Part shown: positions 1 through 5,772 of the stretch, piece by piece | How positions within the stretch are numbered: position 1 is the first letter of the stretch | Layout: every line of letters begins with the position of its first letter | Assembly (NCBI GenBank): GCA_947372005.1 | Contig: CANBRV010000150.1 | Coordinates: forward strand, 1 to 5,772 | DNA: 5,772 bases | Reading direction: 5' to 3' | Origin: Comamonadaceae bacterium | GTDB lineage: Bacteria > Pseudomonadota > Gammaproteobacteria > Burkholderiales > Burkholderiaceae_C | The notes under the pieces: model-generated | Told to the model about the DNA's origin: nothing | The model's input: only the letters and a program-made list of their open reading frames with translations | Database searches by the model: none | Made by a program: the position numbers and the translations under genes

Positions 1-600
1 GCGCAAGGCACCATCTACCCCGACGTGATTGAGTCGGGCGGTGCAAAAACCAAGAAGGCCGTCGTCATCAAAAGCCACCACAACGTAGGCGGCCTGCCCG
101 AGCAATTAGGGCTCAAACTGCTAGAGCCACTGCGCGAACTCTTTAAAGATGAAGTGCGCGAACTCGGCGTAGCGCTTGGCCTGCCAGCCGATATGGTCTA
201 CCGCCACCCGTTCCCAGGCCCAGGTTTGGGTGTGAGGATTTTGGGCGAAGTCAAAAAAGAATATGCCGATTTGCTGCGCCGCGCGGATCACATCTTCATC
301 GAAGAACTGCGTAATTTCAAAGACGACGCTGGCAAGAGCTGGTACGACCTCACCAGCCAAGCCTTCACCGTGTTCCTGCCCGTCAAATCCGTCGGCGTGA
401 TGGGCGACGGCAGAACCTACGACTACGTCGTCGCGCTACGCGCCGTGCAAACCTCAGACTTCATGACCGCAGACTGGGCAGAACTGCCCTACGCGCTACT
501 CAAAAAAGTTTCCAGCCGCATCATCAACGAAGTGCGCGGCATTAACCGCGTGACCTATGACGTGTCGTCTAAGCCGCCTGCGACTATTGAGTGGGAGTGA
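1..600 (+). CDS. guaA: GMP synthase (glutamine-hydrolysing), C-terminal part, 5' end cut by window edge
   Basis: GuaA converts XMP to GMP in the cytoplasm, using ATP and ammonia from glutamine, in the last step of guanine nucleotide synthesis. The frame is open from base 1 (AQGTIYPDVIESGG) to the TGA at 598-600, giving the last 199 residues of a protein usually about 525-540 aa long. The glutaminase domain and the SGGVDSS-type PP-loop lie upstream of the window. Visible family motifs are IKSHHNVGGLP (codons 23-33; the lid-loop involved in forming adenyl-XMP), LFKDEVR, YRHPFPGPGLGVR, QAFTVFLPVKSVGVMGDGR in the C-terminal dimerisation domain, and the exact family terminus KPPATIEWE. The piece RNFKDDAGKSWYD is longer than in E. 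coli and is typical, from memory, of betaproteobacterial GuaA. A GTG at 25 is inside the gene and is not its start. The reading frame is intact to the natural C-terminus, so whatever arrived downstream did not damage it. Confidence 0.98.
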   Translation, partial: AQGTIYPDVIESGGAKTKKAVVIKSHHNVGGLPEQLGLKLLEPLRELFKDEVRELGVALGLPADMVYRHPFPGPGLGVRILGEVKKEYADLLRRADHIFIEELRNFKDDAGKSWYDLTSQAFTVFLPVKSVGVMGDGRTYDYVVALRAVQTSDFMTADWAELPYALLKKVSSRIINEVRGINRVTYDVSSKPPATIEWE

Positions 601-672
601 GGGTAATTTCAATGCAAATCTTACGGGTTTTCAAGCTTGTCGTGATCTAAACGGACACACAGAACTATTTTT

Positions 673-676
673 AGGA
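673..676 (+). promoter_or_regulatory. Ribosome binding site (AGGA) that supports the GTG start at 684
   Basis: AGGA lies 7 bases before the GTG at 684-686. An in-frame TAG at 672-674 closes the frame just upstream, and GTG is the first possible start after it. The next in-frame ATG is codon 33, which would remove the conserved FE motif of the nuclease domain. The GTG start is therefore well constrained. The 601-683 gap holds no convincing promoter or terminator hairpin. Confidence 0.7.
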
Positions 677-683
677 ATTTAGT

Positions 684-3600
684 GTGAATTCGACTAAGAA
701 GCAGTTGAGCAGTCCCTTTTCGACTGGAGGAGGAGGCGGTAATTTTGAAACACGAGTTCAAGCAGCGTTCGTGACTTTAATGCTCTGTGGTGGTGTGGCA
801 CCTGGGATGCCACCTTGGCCAATTTCAAAGATAAAGCTTCAAGCAAAGCATGCAGGATTTGAAACGGACGACTTCATCGCATATGTTGTTGCTCCGGGCG
901 GTGGGCCCGAGCACAAACTGCTAGCGCAAATTAAACATTCACTTTCGATTACTGAGGGCGACTCGACGTTCCGCGACGTGATTGCAGCGGCATGGCACGA
1001 CTTCAACAATTCAAAGGTTTTCCAGCGCCAATATGACCAGTTTGCCCTCATAACCGGGCCTTTGAGCGCATTGGATATTGAGTCAACTCGTTGGGTCCTC
1101 GAGCATGCGCGCCACTCAGAAAGTTCAAAGGACTTTTTCGACAAAATGGCGCTAGGAAAATTCGTCAGTGATGCGCAACGTAGAAAGCTGCGCGCATTTC
1201 AGGCGCAATTGAAGAACGCAATTGGCGCGGATGTACCGGCTGATGAGTGTTGGCAGTTCTTGAAATGCTTTCACCTGCTTGGGTATGACTTGGATATACA
1301 GTCTGGCGTCACGCTTTCACTGCTTCACTCTATGGCCGGTCAGTTCGCTGGCGATCAGGCCAAATTTGCGTGGTTGTCGGTCTTGAATGCGGTTCAGGAC
1401 GCGAATCAGAATGCCGGCACGATTAGCCGAGATAGCCTTCCACCGGAAGTTGTAAAGCTGTTCACCCCGAAGGTGGTCCATCAGCAGCCTGCCACGCTCA
1501 AGGTACCCGAGGCTCCCCTGCCAGCCATACCTGTGGTGGTCGTGCCAGCGTTGCCGGTGTCGCATCCAGAGGTATACGTGGTTGCAGCGTTATTGGGTGA
1601 GTGGAATGAAGCTAACGAGGCGGATTGCCGACTAGTTTCAAGTATTGCCGGAAGCCCTTTTGATTTGTGGCTCAAATCTGCGCGAGAGGTGCTACTTCAA
1701 AGCGGTTCTAGGATTAGATGTAAAGATGGCCATTGGTCGGTTTCAGAGCGATCAAAAGTGCTGTCCGATATTGCCCCACATGTATTCAATGAGCATTTGG
1801 ATAGGTTTGGTCAGGCCGCTGTTGAAGTTCTAAGTGAAGTCGATCCAAAGTTCGAGTTGCCAGCGGACGAACGCATGCTGGCAAGAATACGAGATAAGCG
1901 CATGACATACTCCCGCGCGGCAAGACAAGGTATTGCAGAGGGCCTTGCTATGTTGGGTAACTTGAAGGTGCCTTTGCCTTCATGTAACCACGACAAGATT
2001 GACGTCACAGTTTTCGTAGCTGTGCGTCACGTCCTTAACAACGCTTGCGGTCTGGTTTGGGCAAGCCTGAATGACCTCCTTCCATTGTTGGCAGAGGCAA
2101 GCTCAAATGCATTTTTGGACGCCGTTGAGGCTGGGTTTCTGCGCAGCCCTAGCCCATTCAACGACGTTTTTGATCAGGAAGAGTCGGGGTTCATGGGGGC
2201 GACCTACATGAGCGGGCTACTCTGGGCATTGGAAACACTGGCTTGGGATGCGGAAGACCTAAGTCGCGTGGTGATTTGTTTGGGTGATTTGGCCGCCTTG
2301 GACAAAGGGGGCTCCTGGTTAAATCGACCATCAAATTCATTGATCAATATCCTATTGCCTTGGTTGCCCCAAACAACAGCAACGCTTGCGCAACAAGCCG
2401 CTGCGGTGCGGGCATTGGTATTGGAATCTCCAGTCATTGGTTGGTCTCTAGTTGTCGGGCTATTGCCAAACAGTCACTCGACAACATCGGGCACGTGCAA
2501 ACCAGTCTGGCTGAAGTCAATTCCTCTTGATTGGACAGAAGGAATCACCCATCAGGACTATTGGAGCCAAGTTGAAATTTATGCGGGCATTGCTATTGAC
2601 CTAGCCGTTGCAGATACGAATAGGCTTCCTCAGCTAACAAGTCACTTTGCGGATTTGCCTCCACTAAGTCAGAAACGATTGCTTGCGCTTCTGAGTTCTG
2701 ATCAAATTTTGACGCTGTCCGAGCTGGAGAGAGAGAAAGTTTGGTCTGTATTGGTGGAGTTAATTTCAAGACACAAGCGGCACCCAACTGCGGCTTGGAC
2801 GTTGCCAACTGATCGGCTTGTCGAGGCATCATTCGTTGCCCTTCGGATTGCTCCCAGCGATCCGTTAGTGTTATATCAACGACTCTTCTCAAATAACGAT
2901 TACGACTTGTTCGATAGTGATAGTGACGACTACGAGGGGCAGCAAGCCGAATTGCAGGGTCGTCGTCAAGCCGCAATAGAGTCAATCGCTTCTATGGGGA
3001 TCAAAGCGGTCATTGAGTTTGCGAGCGTTGTTGAGTCTTCTTGGCAAGTTGGGTTAGCGCTGGGGTCGATAATTTCCAATATCGATACAGATGCAGCGCT
3101 GCTTCCGACAATGTTAGACGGCGATGCAAAACTACGGGACACTTTTCTGTCTGGCTTTGTCTTCGCGCGCTTCCAGTCCGGCGGAATGCCTTGGGTTGAA
3201 CAGCTCAAGATTGACGGGTGGTCCAGGGAGCAAAAAGGGCAGTTCCTTGCGTTCCTACCTTTCGCTGCAGAGCTGTGGGCCATGGTGTCACGGGTTTTGG
3301 GCAAAGATGAGTCTCCTTACTGGACACGTACGCAAGCGAATGCGTTTCAAACTAATGGTCCGCTGGATGTCGCGATTGATCAGTTGCTTCGCTACGGGCG
3401 GCCGTACGCTGCAATACGGTGTCTAGGGAAGTTACGACACGGGAAAATGCCTATTGAAGGTATAAAGATTGTGAAAGCTCTGCTGGAAGCGCTCCAATCC
3501 TCTGAACCAGCTTGGCAAACGGATAGCCATCAGATAGTTGAACTAATCAAGTTCTTGCAAGAAGACAGTGCAGTCAACCCGGACGATGTGGCAAAGATCG

Positions 3601-4226
3601 AATGGGCGTACTTACGACTGCTCGATCATGGCCACAGCAGCAGCCCCAAGGCACTCGAACGGCGCATGGCTAAGGAGCCTGATTTTTATTTAGAAGTGAT
3701 TCGCCAAGTTTTTCGGTCAAAAAATGATGACCAACAAGTCCGACCCGAGGCAACCGAAGACGAGAAAGCCATTGCGTCCAATGCCTACCGGCTGTTGAAT
3801 CGTTGGCAAAGGCCACCGGGACTAGTCGATGATGGTCTTTTTGACTCGAAAGCGCTGAACGCGTGGCTAGATGAAGTGAAGCGGAAAAGTGCAGAGTCGG
3901 GGCACTTTGAAATTGCAATGAGTGTAGTTGGTCAAGTAATGACCCATGCGCCTGCTGATCCTGGTGGCTTGTGGATTGATCGAGCTGCAGCCGCTGCACT
4001 GAATGGACGGGATGTAGAGGCGATGCGAGACGGCTTTCGTACGCAACTGTTTAACTCACGTGGCGTGTTTTCACCGACTGGTGGTGTCGGGGAGCGCGCG
4101 CTGACTACCAAATACAAATTGCGTGCGGCGCAAGCGGATGAAGCCGGGTTCACGAGACTGGCCACTACTCTGCGTGACCTTGCAGATTCTTATGAAAAAG
4201 AGGCAAAGCATGAGGCTGGCAATTAA
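684..4226 (+). CDS. Large predicted defence protein: N-terminal PD-(D/E)XK-like nuclease domain, STAND-protein-type helical C-terminal region, no visible NTPase
   Basis: This 1180-aa protein starts at GTG 684. Residues 8-20 read LSSPFSTGGGGGN, followed by FETRVQAAF. This resembles the STGG-G-FE-RV start that I recall from N-termini of large Avs/STAND-like proteins. E22, D62/D63 (in ETDDF) and Q82-I-K84 (in LLAQIKHS) fit the E...D...QxK layout of PD-(D/E)XK nucleases such as Mrr and Cap4 relatives. Residues about 262-293 form a Pro/Val-rich linker (PEAPLPAIPVVVVPALPV). Residues about 294-365 (ALLGEWNEANEAD ... GHWSVSERSKVL) look like a winged-helix segment. From about 366 to the end the protein is mostly helical, with stretches such as NRPSNSLINILLPWLPQT (547-564), ESSWQVGLALG (784-794), GRPYAAI (905-911), and a terminus with NSRGVF, GGVGER and LADSYEKEA. 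I associate these with C-terminal regions of large STAND ATPases. I found no GxxxxGK[S/T] Walker A anywhere, no signal peptide and no clear membrane segment. It appears cytoplasmic. The likely role, by inference, is phage- or plasmid-triggered DNA cleavage. The gene stands alone, without an obvious partner. The base composition looks less GC-rich than guaA, consistent with transfer. Family and function assignments rest on memory and motif reading, not on a search. Confidence 0.75.
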   Translation: MNSTKKQLSSPFSTGGGGGNFETRVQAAFVTLMLCGGVAPGMPPWPISKIKLQAKHAGFETDDFIAYVVAPGGGPEHKLLAQIKHSLSITEGDSTFRDVIAAAWHDFNNSKVFQRQYDQFALITGPLSALDIESTRWVLEHARHSESSKDFFDKMALGKFVSDAQRRKLRAFQAQLKNAIGADVPADECWQFLKCFHLLGYDLDIQSGVTLSLLHSMAGQFAGDQAKFAWLSVLNAVQDANQNAGTISRDSLPPEVVKLFTPKVVHQQPATLKVPEAPLPAIPVVVVPALPVSHPEVYVVAALLGEWNEANEADCRLVSSIAGSPFDLWLKSAREVLLQSGSRIRCKDGHWSVSERSKVLSDIAPHVFNEHLDRFGQAAVEVLSEVDPKFELPADERMLARIRDKRMTYSRAARQGIAEGLAMLGNLKVPLPSCNHDKIDVTVFVAVRHVLNNACGLVWASLNDLLPLLAEASSNAFLDAVEAGFLRSPSPFNDVFDQEESGFMGATYMSGLLWALETLAWDAEDLSRVVICLGDLAALDKGGSWLNRPSNSLINILLPWLPQTTATLAQQAAAVRALVLESPVIGWSLVVGLLPNSHSTTSGTCKPVWLKSIPLDWTEGITHQDYWSQVEIYAGIAIDLAVADTNRLPQLTSHFADLPPLSQKRLLALLSSDQILTLSELEREKVWSVLVELISRHKRHPTAAWTLPTDRLVEASFVALRIAPSDPLVLYQRLFSNNDYDLFDSDSDDYEGQQAELQGRRQAAIESIASMGIKAVIEFASVVESSWQVGLALGSIISNIDTDAALLPTMLDGDAKLRDTFLSGFVFARFQSGGMPWVEQLKIDGWSREQKGQFLAFLPFAAELWAMVSRVLGKDESPYWTRTQANAFQTNGPLDVAIDQLLRYGRPYAAIRCLGKLRHGKMPIEGIKIVKALLEALQSSEPAWQTDSHQIVELIKFLQEDSAVNPDDVAKIEWAYLRLLDHGHSSSPKALERRMAKEPDFYLEVIRQVFRSKNDDQQVRPEATEDEKAIASNAYRLLNRWQRPPGLVDDGLFDSKALNAWLDEVKRKSAESGHFEIAMSVVGQVMTHAPADPGGLWIDRAAAAALNGRDVEAMRDGFRTQLFNSRGVFSPTGGVGERALTTKYKLRAAQADEAGFTRLATTLRDLADSYEKEAKHEAGN

Positions 4227-4340
4227 AAATTTTCTTATAAAGAGTACCCATGAGCGGCTACACCATCATCGGAATCAAGAGCACACCTCGCGCAGAAGTG
4301 TTTTTACGACGCACTGTTGGTTTTTAAAGCGTAAACAAGT
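4227..4340. other. AT-rich gap without a supported gene
   Basis: This is the stretch between the stop of the large nuclease gene and the DinD remnant. It begins AT-rich (AATTAAAAATTTTC) and contains no GC-rich hairpin followed by a T-run, so no rho-independent terminator is supported for the upstream gene. The only open frame is a 25-codon one from ATG 4250 to TAA 4327, which I do not recognise and whose upstream region has only a weak AAAGAG. It is most simply read as decayed sequence. Confidence 0.5.
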
Positions 4341-4490
4341 GTGAGTAAAAAACAAATCGCACAGCACCACCACACAACCTTTGAAAGCATCAAACATAGC
4401 GATGCCAAAGTTCAAGAGTTTTGGTTGGCGCGGACGTTTGCTAAGGTGCTTGATTCCGCGCAGTACCGTCATTTGAGGATTCCTCGGTAG
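4341..4490 (+). pseudogene. dinD: N-terminal remnant of a DNA-damage-inducible protein D (DinD)-like gene
   Basis: The frame GTG 4341 to TAG 4490 encodes 49 residues beginning MSKKQIAQHHHTTFESIK and continuing EFWLARTFAKVLDSAQYRHL. This matches the start of DinD-type proteins, in which HHxxFExIK is followed by E-[FQ]-W-x-AR-x-[LF]-x-K-[VL]-L-[DG]-Y-x-x-YRHF. E. coli DinD is an SOS-induced protein of about 275 aa that is reported to inhibit RecA filament activities. Only about 45 residues of similarity remain. The match stops right after YRH, where the family continues with FIPV and a long helical part, and a stop codon follows within five codons. An in-frame stop at 4332-4334 prevents extension upstream, and no good ribosome binding site precedes the GTG. 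This is therefore a truncated, probably non-functional copy. The family name is by motif recognition; the 3' loss is seen directly. Confidence 0.75.
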
Positions 4491-4514
4491 TTCGAACTTG
4501 ATGGCGTGCGGGTA

Positions 4515-4544
4515 TTAAATACTGTTATAATTAACAGTATTTAA
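4515..4544. promoter_or_regulatory. LexA (SOS) box within a perfect 13-bp inverted repeat
   Basis: The arms 4515-4527 and 4532-4544 are exact reverse complements separated by four bases (TAAT). The inner 20 bases, 4520-4539, read TACTGTTATAATTAACAGTA. This fits the enterobacterial/betaproteobacterial LexA consensus CTGT-N8-ACAG with the flanking TA and TA, and an AT-only centre. The box lies 36 bases before the KilA-N start codon and overlaps a TATAAT, so bound LexA would block RNA polymerase there. Regulation of the KilA-N gene by DNA damage is an inference from this match. A transcription terminator is unlikely because the stem is almost entirely A/T and no T-run follows. Confidence 0.85.
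4526..4531 (+). promoter_or_regulatory. Candidate sigma-70 -10 element (TATAAT) inside the LexA box
   Basis: TATAAT matches the -10 consensus exactly, and it lies about 50 bases before the ATG at 4581, leaving a short leader with the ribosome binding site. No good -35 hexamer lies 16-18 bases upstream (the sequence there is near GGCGTG). TTGATG at 4498-4503 is too far away, with a 22-base spacer. The promoter would therefore depend on the strong -10, or the hexamer may partly reflect the AT-rich operator centre. Confidence 0.5.
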
Positions 4545-4580
4545 GTCGAAAGACTAAGCAGTACCGCAAAGGAGCGCTCC

Positions 4581-5295
4581 ATGGAATCAAAGATCGCTAA
4601 AAGTAAAAAAACGATGATTACCGTTCAGGGCACGGCTATAACGATCCTGACGCAGCGCGAAGATAACTATATTTCGTTGACTGACATGCTGAAAGCCAAA
4701 GACGGGGATTTTTTCATATCGGATTGGCTGCGAAATCGCAATACAGTTGAGTTCTTGGGCATTTGGGAGCAGGTCAACAACCCGAGTTTTAATTATGGCG
4801 AATTCGCCACAATTAAAAGCCAAGTAGGGTTGAACAGCTACAAAATCAGTGTCAAAGAATGGGTTGAAAAAACCAATGCTATCGGGCTACGCGCCACGAC
4901 TGGCCGCTACGGTGGTACCTATCCACACGGACGCGATCAAAGCCCATTTAATACCAGCCAAGATTACGGCAGAGCAAGCTCGGTTGACCTATGCCAGTGA
5001 AGCTGATGTGCTGAATATGGCGCTGTTTGGACAAACGGCTAAACAATGGCGGGATGTGCATCCCGGTATCGAAGGCAATATGCGTGATGAGGCGGATGTC
5101 ACTCAGCTTTTGGTGCTGGCCAATTTGGAGAGTCTGAATGCTGAATTCATCCACATGGAACTTTCGCAGTCGGAGCGCCTACTCAAGCTGAACCAAAATG
5201 CGATTCGCCAACTACAAAGCCTGACAGCGCATCTGAACAATAGCTCTGCACAGCTGACACTCGGCAAGGGGCAGATACTTATTAAGAAGCGATAA
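4581..5295 (+). pseudogene. KilA-N domain protein gene with internal deletion and frameshift
   Basis: The first frame starts at ATG 4581, six bases after AAGGAG (4569-4574). It reads as a KilA-N domain start: MITVQGTAITILTQREDNYISLTDM, WLRNRNTVEFLGIWEQVNNPSF, then WVEKTNAIGLRATTGRYGGTY up to residue 114. Relatives continue here with a segment like AHKDIAFEF-x-SW-x-S-x-EFK and a helix, then YRIHTDAIK. In this copy GGTY runs straight into IHTDAIKAHLIP, but one frame over, starting at 4921. That second frame continues through the family's usual C-terminal region (YASEADVLNMALFGQTAKQWRD, NMRDEADVTQLLVLANLESLNAEFI, QSERLLKLNQNAI) to TAA 5293-5295. About 50-60 codons are missing, and the loss is not a multiple of three. 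The first frame instead runs out of phase to a TGA at 4998-5000, predicting a 139-aa truncated product. KilA-N proteins are DNA-binding proteins of phages and bacteria. The rest of both halves is free of stops, suggesting a recent deletion. The deleted part contains the second half of the KilA-N core, so function is probably lost. Confidence 0.88.
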
Positions 5296-5323
5296 GTTAG
5301 GATTCAATTTTTAGGAGCAAACC

Positions 5324-5772
5324 ATGACAAAAGTTCGCGTAGCCGGTTTCAGCGTATCCATCGACGGTTTCGGTGCTGGCGTAGAGCAAGGTCTTGTCCA
5401 GCCACTAGGCAAAGATGGCGCAGAGCTGATGCAATGGATTTTCCCGACCCGTTATTTTTTCGCCATGCAAGGCAAGGAAGGCGGCACGACTGGCGTGGAC
5501 GACCGCTTTGCGCATAGGGCTATGGACGGATTTGGTGCTTTCATTCTTGGCCGCAATATGTTTGGGCCTGTGCGTGGCGAGTGGACGGACGACGAATGGA
5601 AGGGTTGGTGGGGCGCTAACCCGCCCTATCACGCGCCGACTTTCATACTGACCCACCACCCACGCGCATCCATTGAAATGGAAGGCGGCACGGTCTTTCA
5701 TTTTGTGACCGAAGGCATTGAGGCTGCGATGCAGCGTGCAAGACAAGCTGCTGGCGACAAGGACATCAAAAT
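5324..5772 (+). CDS. Dihydrofolate reductase / RibD C-terminal-fold family protein, 3' end cut by window edge
   Basis: The frame starts at ATG 5324, six bases after AGGAG (5313-5317), and stays open to the right edge, giving 149 residues of a family usually near 190-220 aa. Family features are AGFSVSIDGF at residues 7-16 (first strand and nucleotide-binding loop of the DHFR fold), MDGFGAFILGRNMFGP at 67-82, WWGANPPYHAPTFILTHHPR at 95-114, and GGTVFHFVTEGIEAAMQRARQAAGDKD at 121-147. The last normally leads into a G-G-G/A turn that would contact NADPH and lies just beyond the window. Members are small cytoplasmic NADPH-dependent reductases related to RibD. Most have no assigned substrate, so riboflavin or folate synthesis should not be assumed. 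The gene follows the KilA-N remnant by 28 bases in the same direction, with no clear promoter of its own, so read-through from the SOS-controlled promoter is possible. The reading frame looks intact. Confidence 0.9.
   Translation, partial: MTKVRVAGFSVSIDGFGAGVEQGLVQPLGKDGAELMQWIFPTRYFFAMQGKEGGTTGVDDRFAHRAMDGFGAFILGRNMFGPVRGEWTDDEWKGWWGANPPYHAPTFILTHHPRASIEMEGGTVFHFVTEGIEAAMQRARQAAGDKDIK

Noticed and set aside
601..683. A promoter between guaA and the large gene
   Set aside because: TTGTCG is present but no -10-like hexamer lies at a suitable distance, so no promoter can be claimed from sequence alone.
735..752. The GGGGGN stretch near the nuclease N-terminus as a P-loop
   Set aside because: It lacks the GK[S/T] ending of a Walker A motif and sits in the STGGGGG-x-FE pattern typical of this N-terminal domain.
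2593..3304. Long open frames on the minus strand opposite the large gene
   Set aside because: They overlap a frame that is clearly coding on the + strand and show no recognisable motif; they are antisense shadows.
4250..4327. 25-codon open frame (MSGYTIIGIKSTPRAEVFLRR...) after the large nuclease gene
   Set aside because: It is too short, matches nothing I recognise and has only a weak AAAGAG upstream; it may be chance or a fragment of a lost gene, so I did not list it as a gene.
4314..4329. A second, degenerate LexA box before the dinD remnant (CTGT then 8 bases)
   Set aside because: The right half reads AAAG rather than ACAG and there is no symmetry outside it, so a match is not supported.
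4515..4544. The inverted repeat as a rho-independent terminator
   Set aside because: The stem is nearly all A/T, no run of T follows, and the inner sequence fits a LexA operator better.
4849..5295. Independent 148-codon gene starting at ATG 4849
   Set aside because: Homology to KilA-N-type C-termini begins only at about 4921; the residues before it are out-of-frame reading of the first half. It is the second half of the frameshifted gene.

Overview
The window looks like a betaproteobacterial chromosome segment. The clue is the GMP synthase fragment at the left edge. It carries a short insertion (RNFKDDAGKSWYD, where E. coli GuaA has a shorter stretch) that I associate with Betaproteobacteria, and Burkholderiales-type relatives seem likeliest. 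This placement is by memory of the family, not by a search.

Layout from left to right, everything on the + strand: (1) the 3' part of guaA, a housekeeping purine gene (1-600); (2) an 83-base gap; (3) one very large gene (684-4226, 1180 aa) with an N-terminal nuclease-like domain of the PD-(D/E)XK type and a long helical C-terminal region of the kind seen in large STAND-type defence ATPases, but with no P-loop NTPase visible between them; (4) a short decayed stretch with the first ~45 codons of a DNA-damage-inducible protein D (DinD) relative (4341-4490); (5) a perfect inverted repeat that matches the proteobacterial LexA/SOS box and has a TATAAT inside it (4515-4544); (6) a KilA-N domain gene with a good ribosome binding site but with an internal deletion and frameshift (4581-5295); (7) the start of a dihydrofolate reductase/RibD C-terminal-fold reductase gene, cut by the right edge (5324-5772).

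The segment between guaA and the reductase gene reads as an accessory region inserted or accumulated next to a conserved gene. The 3' end of guaA is a known insertion point for genomic islands. The large nuclease protein is the best candidate for an undescribed system: a single-gene predicted anti-phage effector that keeps the nuclease and the sensor-like repeat region of STAND proteins but seems to have lost, or never had, the NTPase switch. The DinD and KilA-N remnants next to it, with an intact SOS operator, suggest DNA-damage or phage-related cargo that is decaying. No integrase, transposase, tRNA, CRISPR array or clear rho-independent terminator is visible in the window.
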